Source of the DNA: Armillaria gallica
Lineage: Eukaryota > Basidiomycota > Agaricomycetes > Agaricales > Physalacriaceae
Reading direction: 5' to 3'
Length of the DNA stretch: 64,000 nucleotides
Assembly: GCA_037576215.1 (NCBI GenBank)
Contig: JBANDB010000020.1
Location: 868,001-932,000 of the forward strand
In this document: piece after piece, positions 45,758 through 57,375 of the stretch
Layout: every line of letters begins with the position of its first letter
Position numbering within the stretch: position 1 is the stretch's first letter
Translations under genes and position numbers: made by a program
Notes under the pieces: generated by a model
Databases searched by the model: none
Told to the model about the DNA's origin: nothing
What the model saw: the letters and a program-made list of their open reading frames with translations, nothing else

Positions 45758-47645
45758 ATGAAACTCTACTTGACATCGAAAGTCTGCTCCAGGCATCACA
45801 TATCAACGTCTTTTCTTAATAGCTAATGACTAATTTGAGTTCTCCGAACCTATTTCTTCCCTATGAATAAGGATGCGTTTGGACGGGCTGAGTGACACGC
45901 ATGTTCAGTCGAGGCGACCGTTGAGAATATGAGGCGAAAGGCATATCTGGAAATACTTGAAGGAGCTGGACGAAGAGGGAGTACAGTGAACTATTAAAAT
46001 AGTGCATGACGCATCAGTGTCAGCCTATCTTGTCACAAAAAAACTATTGTGTGCGCCAGACCCAACCCATTTCCCGTTTCACAGAGCGTTCAGCAGAAAA
46101 GCATATGTCTATTTTTGTTACGTGGGATGTGCGAGAGCAAATTATAAAAACAATTCCGTCATAGAGTAGATTTGTGAGACGGAAAAGGACAGATCCGGAG
46201 ATTGCCGAAGATGCTCGCCTTCCGCCATCTTTGCCAGCTACACCTGCCGTCCCTCCCTCTCGTACCTCTGTGGTCGCTTCTTTCCCCTATCCTCTCTGAT
46301 TCCTCCGCCGAAGGGATCCGCTTAATGTTACCCCGTGAGAGTGAAGGTCTTGGACTGGGCGCATTGGTTGGCATGTACGTGGCGAGGTTTTGTTGACCGG
46401 TCTTGATGCTAACAGTAGCCAACTCTCAGACCGTTTATCCAATCTGTACCGTGCATCCGTGTTCTCAAGGATATACAACATATAAAGGACGACCAATAAC
46501 AGCAAGAACTAGACGCCACGATTCAAGTCACCGAGAATGAACCAAAGCAGACTTGAAGGGAGCGCCATGGAGTACCAGTGCTAGGATGGTCTTTCTTGTA
46601 GGTGTGCTGCCCCTTGTTTTCAGCATTTTGCCAACGCTAGATATAGATCCTTCCAGAAGTCTCTTCGGCTCTAAGGACCCACGCATTTTGAATATCGCAA
46701 CCCGACCCTACCTCGCTGTCAAGGAGGGCACTACGCTCAACAATCTATTACTACTACGCTCGATAAGAATCCAGGAGGCCATACGGTGGGAAGATAGTCT
46801 TGCTGGTAGCGCTCATCTGAACTTGTGAATGTGTTCAGTCTGGTTTTGCGTGCCGCAGGTGAGCCGTCGGCATGTTTTGTGGTCCGTCCTGAAGCTGAGA
46901 GATCTAATCTAGCATTGTCTCGATTATCTTCTCCTCGTTTCTGTTTGCTATCGTGACGCTCTTTGAGAGGAGGAACCGTGGATTACAGGAGGATGCGTAC
47001 AACGTCGTTCTGACGCAGTGATGCCAGAGGTCCCCGTACGTTCACTGTCATACTGTCCGCCAGTATATGCACTCAGCTTCGTTCGATTCTGCCGTACACA
47101 TCCACCTCATCCTGCATCGATTGTCCCCGTCTCTCTCCCTTAATAGACGCGGTTAGAGTTCCGACACCCGGAGCACTCTATCGCTCTCATTGACATCACC
47201 GACCGTCATGCGTCACCCCTTGTAATCTGTGACGCGGATTGTGTGGTCGTTTCATCAGTCCCCATTTCCTTCTTAGCCTGTGGACATTTTGGGCGTGCCG
47301 TAGGTGGGATAACGTGGGAGCTGGTGAGCTCAAATACAATGAGGGATGGCTAGGACGTCGAGGGTGACACGAGGCTGCCCGCAGACGATATCGATATGGA
47401 CGTCTCTCACATCCCACATTTATTCTAGAGTCACTGAGCGTGCTTTATGGGCAATGACGCAAAACCACCCCGAATAAGCGAAGCTGGCTGCTGAAGAAAG
47501 ATGAGTTCAAAAAATCAGTACTAATTAGTGTCCGAGGCGAGGGACGAATAGAACCAAAGCCCGACGAAGATCTCCCTTTATGATTAAGATATATCATATG
47601 AGAGCCCAGTCCACCGATAACTCAGCATTGTCCTGTCGTCTACAC

Positions 47646-47700
47646 TAGGATATGGTGTAATCGCGACACAGCTTAACCCTGGTTCAGTTCCCGATATCTG
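47646..47700 (+). other. tRNA-like module 1 in Re
   Basis: GGATATGGTGTAATCGCG then GGTTCAGTTCCCGATATCT. Ends GGATAT and ATATCT can pair with one wobble. Counterpart of 44556-44611. Confidence 0.45.
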
Positions 47701-48066
47701 AATGCGTCTTCGTTACCAGTTTTTAGCGTTATTGGTCTGGACTTGGCATCAAGTGTAAATCGAATACTGTGTGATTATTTTATATCATCGAGCGAAACAT
47801 AGCAGTCGAAAGGGCACAAGGGATGGTGAGCGCAAGGCCCATCGACGGTCGTACTCATTCCCTTGTTGTGTGTCCACGTCAACCCGCCGCTGGGATCTGC
47901 TGGGGGCTTTGCCACGTCCGTCGAGGTGCCTGATCTACGCAACGAACCTCCGTCGCTGTATATATCCTTTGCGTTTCGTTGTGCCTGAAGACTTCATAGA
48001 CTTGGTTCTGCGCTGATACGGAAATTAGCACAGCCAAAAAGATACAGCAATGACCCTAATTTCGGA

Positions 48067-48135
48067 TAAGAGGATTTGAACCGGAAGCTTGAGCATCCGT
48101 GCTTAGCTCTTTTACCATATGCGAGCTACTGTTAA
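48067..48135 (-). other. tRNA-like module 2 in Re
   Basis: Minus strand: GCTCGCATATGGTAAAAGAGC, then CCGGTTCAAATCC. Counterpart of 44899-44960. Confidence 0.45.
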
Positions 48136-48297
48136 GGAGTTGGACGACGGACATTGATACATTAGAACCACGTAAAATATGCATGTCGTCACCGGTTGGA
48201 ACTGTTAATAGGGCTTTCGGATTACACGTGCAGATGGATCATGGATCGCTTCTCATGATACGGAGGATACAAGAAGCCTGTCGACGATATGAATGCA

Positions 48298-48364
48298 ATC
48301 ACATATAGTATAACTGCTAGCATGGTTCTATCTCATTGCTGGTTCGATTCCCGCATTCTAGCAT
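48298..48364 (+). other. tRNA-like module 3 in Re
   Basis: Shares TATAGTATA, GCATGGTTCTATCTCATT and GGTTCGATTCCCG with module 3 of Rd. The acceptor pairing is partly lost. Confidence 0.5.
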
Positions 48365-48640
48365 AACAAAGCGACATCTTGAAGATTTTATTCCAGAAAC
48401 TAGTGCCCCCCCACCCCCAAATCGCGTATAGTTATAGTTAAGGACAAAGCTGAACCAATTCACCTTGCCCTTGTTCATCGCAGATAGAGGTTGTCGCTAA
48501 TTGCACAAAGATTATACTATGCAGGCAAAAATGTAGTTACCTTATATTTCTGGCTGAAACACATTGGGAACAGTTAGTGGACTCGAATTCTGAGAATAAT
48601 GTTCGTTTGCTGTGGGTACGTAGCGAAGGTGACGAGTGAA

Positions 48641-48709
48641 GGTATCACGGCTCACGCTGCTCAGCGGTGTAATTTACGGTATCTCGGAGTTCGATTCTTT
48701 GTTACTACC
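48641..48709 (+). other. tRNA-like module 4 in Re
   Basis: As module 4 of Rd, with a short insertion in the D-arm (GGCTCACGCTGCTCAGCGG). The B-box region GAGTTCGATTC is unchanged. Confidence 0.5.
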
Positions 48710-48983
48710 TTGTTGACATGGCATTGAACTTTTGAACCTCAAGTCCATCCCAAAATTCACGTACTGTCATGGTGCGATCATTGCCCTCTCTTATGCTAAA
48801 TCCGAGCATAAATAACTGCGGCTCCAACTCCTTTAGGTGGTTCCGTAAAGCAACGGACCACGCGACGTTTTCTTATATTATTTCTAAAGCCACGACGACT
48901 CAAGGAAGGGGATTACACGAGATGATGAGGCCTGAATGACCAGCAACTACCGGAGCATGGAACCTTTTCATAGACTACAGTAC

Positions 48984-49050
48984 GATCATAAGTAGTACAA
49001 TGGTTAGTATATTCCTGTCTAATTGTGGGTTCGATTCCCGCATTCTGATC
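48984..49050 (+). other. tRNA-like module 5 in Re
   Basis: 67 nt. Ends GATCATA and TTCTGATC pair with one mismatch. The D-arm-like AGTAGTACAATGGTTAGTA is close to nuclear tRNA D-arms, and the B box is GGGTTCGATTCCC. The best tRNA-like fold in the window, but the anticodon arm does not form a 5-bp stem with 7-nt loop by eye. Confidence 0.5.
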
Positions 49051-49060
49051 TAAATGAAGA

Positions 49061-52000
49061 AGGTGCGACGAGCGCTCACTTTTTCACTTTGTCCATTTTT
49101 CGCCGATCTAGGATATCATTGCACGGTGGAATCTTCGAGTTGGATTATCCGTCACTCCTAGCTAACGAGCATGCCTGATATGTGGCTCGAGTAATATTTC
49201 CGCAGAGCATAAGAATATATGTCTACGAAATGCATGTCATGTATCCATCCTTTAGAATGAAAAAGAAGCTATCGAAAGCGAAGTGACAAGCGTGTGAGAT
49301 AACACGAAACTCCCGAAGCTACGGCCAAAATAGAGAATCCGGTATGAAGGATGAAGTTTTGGAACTCGTTCAACCGTGTATTGGTTCAAGGATTTTTGAA
49401 GACATGCATGCTGCGGCCATGGAAACAAATGAACAAAGTCTCTTTCCTTCTAAAGGAGAGGGCACGGAAATTCCAGAGTAAGGGAAATGCAGGCCCCGCT
49501 TTTGGACCGTGTCTGGTGGAGCACGATGGCCAGAACGAGATCATCCAACGATGAGAGTTGAGCCTTCGGATGATTATTAGCTCCGCATTATAGAACAGTA
49601 GAGCGAATTGGGCTTACCTGTACATCCAAGTCCAAAGCACGTCTCGAGTGTACGATGGATCGAAGCCCAAAACGGGGCATGTATTGTGTGAGATAGGCGT
49701 CTAGTAGATTACACCGATATGCATACATCTACCATCCACATATCGTAACATAAGTGCATCAGTGAGACACGAGATATAGAGAGACGAACCTGCGTTACGA
49801 CGTTGAGAGGTCCTAAAAGAAACCCAGTTAATGAAATACAGAACTTCCCGATATCGACAGACGTCATGTCAGCAATCCTTGCGACTCAGCCTTCCAATTC
49901 CAGTATTACGTGGTGTTCTCGATAATGACGATGAAGAACCGCAAGAAGAAATCATTCATATTTGTAAGATGGCCGGAATCGAAGGTAAGCAGCCGGGTTC
50001 TAAAAGCAGAAACGACGGTAACATTCTGCAACAAGTCGATATCAGATACCGCGTCGACATGAAAGGAAGAGCAAAGCAGGTCATCGTGCCGACGAGGGAT
50101 GCGAGTGTGCATTCTCTTAACCCAGGTGTAAGGAGAATCCTTGCGAGTTTGAGTGTGAAGCCACTTGCCGCCTCCGAAGTGTTGTAAAACCCACCTAGGC
50201 GTGCTCGTATCACCGAAGGTATGGCATCGAGTTCTTGATCTCGTCGAGTGGTATTAGTGATGAGTACTTGGCAATTGTTGACAACAAATTCTACACATCC
50301 AGCATCCGGAGCCGGCCGGATTAAGACGACCCCGATGGTAGTTAAGCTCGATAGTAGGAAGTCAACGTTCGGAGATTCGAAGCGATACTTCTATAAGAAA
50401 GAAAGACGGTCAGAAGGTGAGCTGTCGTAGGAGCGTCATGGTGCCAGCGAACGTTACTTCCGCTGAATATCAAGTCCCTTCTATCTTTGTATTGCATTGT
50501 GTGGCAAGTCCATGTCGGAATCGCGTTTGCCTGCATGTGCGACGGTTTCTGCCATTTTCCGTTGTTCATGACTTGCGATCCTCGGTCAACGCTGATGAGG
50601 GGACCCTAGACGTTTTCCCGTGTCGCTTTTTCGGCTGTAGTCCTATCCCCTTTTTTTGAATGTAATGTTTCCAGACCTTCGAGCGAGAGCGGTAAGCACC
50701 GGTTTGAAGGAGAGGAAAGGATGAGTTCACCGGCCTCGATGATCCTGCTGGATGGGACACTCCAAGATCCGCATCTGCCTCATGGTCAGCGATCTCTCCT
50801 CTCGGTTTAGTCTTTCAAAGCAGTGGACTTCTTCGCCTCAACCTTTCCTGCTGCCTGAATGACCATGTGTCTTAGTGACGAGTGTGTAAAATGTGACAAC
50901 ATCGGCGCTGTGGTTGTTGACGAATAAAGAAGAGTTTTTCACAGTGTCTTGCTCTGCTAGAGGTGAATTCGAAGGTCAAGTCGTATCATCCGCCTTGCTT
51001 GAGTTATAATTTGGCACAGCTGTATGGTTCTAATCGGTTACACACCTGGCGGGTCTCCTGTTGAGCTCCAGTCCAAGCGCATGATCTGAATTTAGCACGG
51101 AACTGAGGCCTGAGGTCTTGCTGTTAGCCTGGAAAAAATTCTCAATTCGGGAAAGAGGGAGAAATACATAGCACGTACTTTGGACACTGGACTGGACCAT
51201 GATGCCAAGAATGTTGGATGTCGGAGTTGAGGATTTTGACGGATCATACCATTGTCGCCCGAATTCGCAGTTTTCTCCAACGCTCAAACGTTCATCTACC
51301 GATGGCCATAGAAGGTAGTCTTGGTGTTGGAATACAAGCTGAAAGTCGGCGCGAAGCCAACTTGATGGAATGATCGATTGCTGTCCCGATTTGGTAACTA
51401 GGTTCAACCGGCGTCGTACTCACTCGTACTCTTGAGTATAGCTCCGTTTGCTCCTATGGTAATTATTCCCTGGATACTTATGTTTCTATGATACTTAGCT
51501 ATGCTATGGACTACGTGTTTTTATTTAAATAGGACTGTAATTTGGTACATTCAATAACAACTTCATTCATTATACTTGTGCTCAAGTGCCCGCTATACCT
51601 TGGCTTTCAATACTTGGAGCAACACTGGAACCACATTTAACGAAGGATCGGTCTGATCGAACAACTGATCCGTGTGCACAGCCACATCACCCTTCTTTTC
51701 TCATCCGCCGCGTTCGTTACCTGTGCCGTTATATCCGGCCTTTGTGCGACACTCCGCTTGTTTCCTCGGCTGTCGAGAAGCTTCAGTGGAATGATAGTTG
51801 GATGCTGGTTGTGGGATACACAGGATGATCGAGAGGACTAATCTGAGCGGGATCTGGTGAGCACACTGGCTGCTTGGGTGGTCGAAGGCTGCTGATTTAG
51901 GATATCCTGAAGGCGGAGCGTATGTGTCCGTTGACTATGTAGGCAGCAACTGACGACATCGGAACTATCAATCCGTTGCCGAGCGGGTGCGATGTACGTC

Positions 52001-52984
52001 TTTCGGCAACGTCTTTAAATGTATACGTGTGTCTTGCTGTACTCCCAAGCTAGTCGGATTCGTTCATTCTTCCGTAGTAGCACGAGGCTTACCATAGCCG
52101 TTAGCGAGCCTCCTTCCTACCTGCACCTCAATGCATCTGTTTCGTACCGACCAGAAACGCAAATCAACCCTGCTTTCCTTAGATACTGGGTGGCTAGCGG
52201 CTATTGGGTCACTGTCGAAGACTTGGAGGTGCACCATCCAGTCTGTATCTATCCTCTCGGTACCTAACAAGCACGCTCATAGGTCTGGACAAGTGTATGT
52301 ATGCGATCGATATCACGATACAGACATCTTGGTAAAATCAGAAGATTATGTCTCGTTAATACGTGCCGATGCAGGGTCCTGTGATGTCTTGTATTTCTCT
52401 CATCCTTTAGAGGTAAGGCCTAGCTCTTTTCCAGATGAAGCTGATACTACTTTGGGACCGCAGACCTTCTAAGCCAGTTCTCCTCCCTGAGATCATCAAA
52501 GCGATCTTTGCCTTTCCTAGTCAGTCTCCTACACGACATTTCGTATGTTTTCTTTGTCTTTTTGAATCGTAGATTGTATAACTGTGAGCACTCGAATGCT
52601 TCTTCAATTATCAGCTCGCGCCACAGACATTAGATAAGTATTTACGATCCGGTGAGCTTCCTCATGCATCGGATCCTGGGATATCCTTCTTTGCAACTCT
52701 CTGGAACGGGTCGGATGTTTTTAAAACGGACGTATCTGCACATGCTATGTGGGTAGTATCTTGGTTTCGTGTAGCTCAAGGATAGCCTGATCCTGAGCTT
52801 TTGATGTTGTAATATCGTGTCGTTGATGGATGTTACCGGCTGTCTTTTCAGTCGCTAGGAACGTCTTTTTTTCATTCAAAGGGCGAAATGTTATATTTAG
52901 CATCAAGACCAGACTTTGTTGACGCGAGACAATGGATGGAAGATTCGATGACAATGATTTTCCTTCCGAAAGGAAGAGGGACTG
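49061..52984. other. unassigned decayed region, two possible exon relics
   Basis: Open frames at 49831-50187 (+, 118 aa, acidic then basic) and 51030-51407 (-, 125 aa) have fairly ordinary amino-acid use but no motif I recognise. A frame at 52131-52472 (+) shares words with 31340-31440 ('CATCTTGGTAAAAT', 'GTTAATAC', 'TCTTGTATTT'), so an older duplicated segment is present. No RNA gene. Confidence 0.3.
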
Positions 52985-53048
52985 ACGCAGTGACTGGGAA
53001 TTGAACCCACGGCTACAGCAGCTGGACTGTTAAACCACTGTAGTGTCT
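52985..53048 (-). other. tRNA-like relic
   Basis: Minus strand: CTACAGTGGTTTAACAGTCC (D-arm-like), CCAGCTGCTGTAGCC, then GTGGGTTCAATTCCCAG (T-arm). Confidence 0.45.
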
Positions 53049-53309
53049 TTTGTTGTCGTGAGTGCTAAGTGACCTGTACCCAAAGTGGAGGTCGGCTTTC
53101 TCTGCAGCCTGAAATGGCATCCTGCCGGTAGATGCTTGATCATCGAGGAAGACGATAGAAGTACTCTGTTAAATTTGCTGTTTCTGGGACGCGACATCTG
53201 CGAATCAGTGTCGCAAAGTCCAAAAATCAACGCCTACACTCGGAGCTGTCATTGTTTCTTTTTATAAGATTCGGTGAGCATTATTCATGGTTTAGGAACC
53301 TCAACATAC

Positions 53310-53366
53310 TGAATACAAAATGGTACAACGGCCTACTTTGGGTTCGACTCCCAGCTCCTTCGTGAG
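53310..53366 (+). other. tRNA-like relic
   Basis: GAATACAAAATGGTACAACGG followed by TTTGGGTTCGACTCCCAG. Good T-arm, short overall. Confidence 0.4.
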
Positions 53367-54026
53367 TGAAAATGTCCTCAAGTTTTGATTCTGGGTATAA
53401 ATCCGACCAGATTTTCTATAACATTCTAATTTGTTATCCCTCTCCGGTATGAACACTCTTCGCCGACCATATCCGGCTTGGATCTGAGGTTTCTGATCCG
53501 AATTCATATGTAAAACGCGCAGATCATTTCGCCTAGGAAGACAGTGACGTTAGCAATATCTAAGCGTCCACGGGGCAAGTAAAGAGATGAGCTATACCAG
53601 TCTCCATACACGACAATGCAACGTACAAGCAACCGCACCATTCAAGCACAACGCCAGGTCTATCGGATTTGATGAAAAACAGGGTCTACACTTCCCTTTA
53701 GAGTCTTCTTGACGTGTCCTCTAGAGCAAAAGAGACCTTGCGATTTGCTGTTCCATTGGAATGGTACACTGAATGTGATTAGACTCGCAGCCCTGATGTC
53801 TTCGGAAAAGCTTACTGAGCTGGAGAGTGGTCTCATCGTCTCGTGTACTCCTTTCCTCGGTGATAAGAGAAGTCCTATGGTTTGTTGACTTTACGGAAGT
53901 CACTGACTCTCCGATATCTAAAGGAGGTGGGGCCCCAGCTGGTTTATCCTCATGTCTCACATAAGAAACGGTATGATCGCACGGTCGTGCATAAAATCGA
54001 GATTTAAAAGGGCGACATTGAAACCA

Positions 54027-54094
54027 GGCAGTGACAGAGAATCGAACTCCGAGTGTTAAGAACATGGGTAGTCAGGCTAATATGCGAGTTGGTG
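54027..54094 (-). other. tRNA-like relic
   Basis: Minus strand: CTCGCATATTAGCCTGACTA then CGGAGTTCGATTCTCTG. The T-arm is the same as in module 4 of Rd and Re. Confidence 0.45.
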
Positions 54095-54300
54095 AATACT
54101 CGAAGAAAGCCTGATGAGAGCGAGGATGTTCGTAAGCTGAGTCCGATTACCAAGAGGGATCCGTAAGTTTGTTAACGAGCGCTAAGCGTAGTTAGCGGGC
54201 CGTCAGCAAGCGCTAAGCATAGTCGGTAAGCGAGTGGAGCGACAAGCGCTAAGCGTAACCGATCTTTATCACTTAGGTTCACACAGGGACTGTGGAGGTT
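54095..54300 (-). mobile_element. LTR-F fragment, inverted
   Basis: It matches the reverse complement of about 36430-36660: CCAAGAGGGATCCG, three AGCGCTAAG words (54171, 54204, 54243) and CGTAACCGATC. It abuts repeat R copy Rf. Confidence 0.6.
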
Positions 54301-55338
54301 GAAAGGTGAGTTGATAGCTGAAGGTACCATAGTATGGACAGTGTTGTTGCATTTTGCCTCGCTGGCTGCCACATCATCCAGCCTACGGCGCGCCCAAAAT
54401 GCAAACAGGGTAATTGGGAGACAAGGTCTAGCAAAACGACCATACAATCCGGTGACAGATGCGCCTCAGTGCTTGAGCGGCGGGTTGAAGTAGATATGTC
54501 ACTGGGTTATCACAAGGAGTGAAGACGATTGGTAACGACTAGGACTCTGAAGGCAATATAATGGTCGAGTGGCGGAACTCATGGTGGGTGTATTATGGGA
54601 GAAAACCGAGGAGAATGGATGCGGGATGAGATGAATGTTTACGGCAGAAGTGATTGAAACTCAGCGCATTACACCGAGGGACAGTATGATGGCGAACAGG
54701 ACGGGTAAACATATGTGGGCCCCCGGTATCCCTGCATCGGAACGATCCCCGCGTCATCCGCGGTTCCTCATCCGGAAGGGCGTCACCATAGAAAACGGAA
54801 ACGAGGAAACGAAAGCGGAGACTATCCTAAATCGGGAATGTAGCGTCAGGAAGGGTCACAAATGACACTGGCCACTCACCCGCTACGATAAAACCAGATT
54901 GAACAGACTCGCAAACCCCAATGAGCACTACCAGAAAGACTGTCTCCTCGTTATACGCCCGCCTGAAATGTTATCGAGCATGTTGGTGATATACTGCTGG
55001 GACTATTTGGCAGCGACGTGGGGTTGGATTGCGATATTTAAGACACCCGCGCTGGACCTAACAATACGGTGCAAGATCAGCCCGAGAGACTTCTGGAAGG
55101 AGCGATATTTTGGGTTGGCTGAGGTTAAAAACGCACAGCATAGCTACAAGGAGAAACCGTCCTAGAACTGGTACTCCATAGCGCTCCCGGAAAATCACCG
55201 TTTGTTTATTATTAGTGAAGCTTGAAACTCTACGCTTCAATCGTGGTGTCGAGTCGTTGCTGCCATTGGTCATCCTCTGATGAGAAAATACATAGCGCGC
55301 AGCGGAGATTGGATAGAACAGCTTGACAGTTGGCTACT
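54301..55338 (-). repeat. repeat R, copy Rf, main part
   Basis: Inverted relative to Rd: the reverse complement of 54340-55330 follows 44200 back to 43250. Shared frames include 'ITLFAFWARRRLD' and 'VFYGDALPDEEPRMTRG'. It is interrupted at 55344 by the TIR element and continues at 60025. Confidence 0.75.
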
Positions 55339-55369
55339 GTTAGCTATGGAATACAAGACTGGTACGCTC

Positions 55370-56362
55370 CGGTTATATGTATAGCCGGTGTGTGTGTATA
55401 TTTGTTCTTGCTATACATGGTAGTAGGACCTCAGACACATTGATTTTGCTATATTAATACATATATAGAAAGAATATCAGTTGTGACTAAGATGCATGCA
55501 TCTGTGACCATGTTTAAATATTAGCATTTATACTGCAGATCTTCATCTTTTCTCTTCTCTTCTCTTCTCAGTTGGCTTGATTTTATTCTATCTTTATGTT
55601 TTCCTATTCCTCTGCATAGCTATTTTGTGCTCACACATTTCAGACATTGCACAGCTGATTTCTTCTGTGGAACTTGTAGGGATGTCCACTGTTACTGTTA
55701 TGTATACCAGAATGACATTTGCAATCATTATTATTTTCCAGTATTCCTCAACTTTGAACTTGCTTCAACTTCTTTGTCCTGACAGCAAAAGCCCATGACT
55801 AATATATGCTTATGGCAATTAGACTTGCATAAAATATGTTTTAAATTCAATAACAGATCAAGTTGATAATAATATAATTTAACATTGGTCAGATAATAAG
55901 AGATATAATGTGACAGGTCCATGATAAATAGCAATTAAAGCAAATAAACTGAACTGTGCCACCTCTAGATCTCATTGAAACAGCAAATAACATTGTGACT
56001 GTGACTATAGTCACATGTAGATGAAGCTCTTTGTCACATCATGTGACCTGTCACGCATCAAGCCCGATGACTGCTTAGTCATATATATAAGTCATCAAGC
56101 TGGGCTTTTATTATTATAAAATATAAACTAAAAATTATTATTCTTTTATTCCACATACATTTAGATAAATCATAAACTAACTTCCTTCCTTCCAGCACCC
56201 CCTTGGCCTGACCCAGACATCACTAAGAATTTTAGGCATGTCTAACACCTCCAACTCTAACCTAAGCAACTGACCACTCTTTCCACCATTCAAATGTTGA
56301 TTATAAGCAACACAATCAATCCTCTTTTATTCCTTTATTGCTTCCATACATGGAGCTACAGT
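55370..56362. other. AT-rich left arm of element H
   Basis: Markedly more AT-rich than its surroundings. It contains a CTTTTCTCTTCTCTTCTCTTCTCAG tract (shortened here) near 55545 and a hairpin near 56060-56107 around GATGACT/AGTCATC. Short ORFs (73 and 67 aa) look random. Confidence 0.5.
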
Positions 56363-56540
56363 CACTACTGGGGCATGTCAGTGGGTATGCCTGAAAGATG
56401 GCAGGTAAACACTGGCATGTATTTATATAGATTTTTTTAAGCATAAAAAACTGTACTATAAAAACCTGATAAAATACTATCTGCTTCCTTTCTAATCTTT
56501 ACCTTGGTGTTTTGGCACATGTTTTTGCTATGAATTATCT

Positions 56541-57040
56541 TGTTGGAGATATCATGGGAAGCCACAAGAAGAGTGTAGAAGGTTTAAGTCAGCATGATGC
56601 CAGATGACCTTGGGACTGATACTTACTGCTTATGGATGAGTTTAGTAAAACATTCTAGATAGTTTTCATAGTATAAATACAGGCTCTGTAGGAGCCAGAG
56701 AATATTGGAATCGCAAGGCTCGGGACCATGAAATGAGCAAGAGGAAAGGGTGTTGTATATCTGTTGCAAACAAGATGGCATATACTACTCAAGTACAGTC
56801 CTTTTATACAACGATTCTAACTAAAAGCTGCAGATATAAGCAACAAATACATACAACTAATGAAAGAATAATGGCAAGACATTAACAAGTGGCGACTGGT
56901 AAGATGAGCACTTTGACAGTTAATGATCAGCACTGTCGCTTGGTGACGATGTGAGCTCGAATATCAAACAGAGAATACAAGTTCATTAGTCTGGCTTTAC
57001 CAGCCACTAGTCTACCCACTGTGAACCTAGCTTTCCAACA
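56541..57040 (+). mobile_element. LTR-G solo LTR, 500 bp
   Basis: Exactly 500 bp from TGTTGGAGAT to TTTCCAACA, with a perfect 5-bp duplication TATCT on both sides (56536-56540 and 57041-57045). The right TIR of element I has a single ATTATCTAAATAAG at the matching place, confirming insertion. TATAAATA near 56672 is a likely promoter box. Confidence 0.95.
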
Positions 57041-57180
57041 TATCTAAATAAGTACATGATGCCATTTATGTCATGTCTAAGTCTTATTGCCTATAAATGA
57101 TATTAGGTGTTTATACCCTGTATTTCTGATCGTGTTGTTGTTCTAAAAATACCTGAGCAAAGATGCTGTGTGTTACTGCA

Positions 57181-57272
57181 GGTATTTCTTGTGGTGTTTA
57201 TGGTAGGAAACACCTGGTCTTTCCGTTGTTTTATAGGTGTTTCCTTGCATAAACACCTTAAAGAAATACCAA
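57181..57272. repeat. nested inverted repeat near left TIR
   Basis: GGTATTTCTTGTGGTGTTTA pairs imperfectly with TAAACACCTTAAAGAAATACC about 50 bp on. Further GGTGTTT/AAACACC pairs lie between the arms. Confidence 0.6.
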
Positions 57273-57375
57273 TCATCATGTATGATATAATTGCTCACTA
57301 GTGGGTGAGGGCCAATGCATCCGCATGGCAGGTCCGAGTCCTATGTATTTTTTTATCTTTATTATTTTCGAGTTT

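Larger units (their letters stand above)
42915..45800 (+). repeat. repeat R, copy Rd (long)
   Basis: About 2.9 kb. It starts GGGAAGCTGGAAG at 42929, with the R core at 43006. It is followed at about 3.2 kb spacing by copy Re. Segments near 43720-43850 and 44110-44200 keep one frame with the inverted copy Rf ('VFYGDALPDEE', 'ITLFEFWARRRLD'), so the unit probably once coded for protein. All frames are now broken. Five tRNA-like boxes lie in its 3' half. Confidence 0.75.
46170..49060 (+). repeat. repeat R, copy Re (long)
   Basis: A diverged second long copy, offset about 3.17-3.30 kb from Rd throughout. Landmarks: GAGACGGAAAAGGACAG at 46177, CAAGGCCCATCGACGG near 47831, GTATCACGG at 48642. No intact frame. 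It holds counterparts of all five tRNA-like modules in the same order and strands. Confidence 0.75.

Noticed and set aside
48984..49050. Functional tRNA gene
   Set aside because: D-arm, B box and acceptor pairing look good, but a standard 5-bp anticodon stem with 7-nt loop could not be drawn, and the module recurs as part of repeat R.
52131..52472. BTB/POZ-like domain suggested by 'DTDILVKSEDYVSLIRA'
   Set aside because: Only a short resemblance; the following residues do not continue the fold, and the stretch recurs in a decayed repeat.
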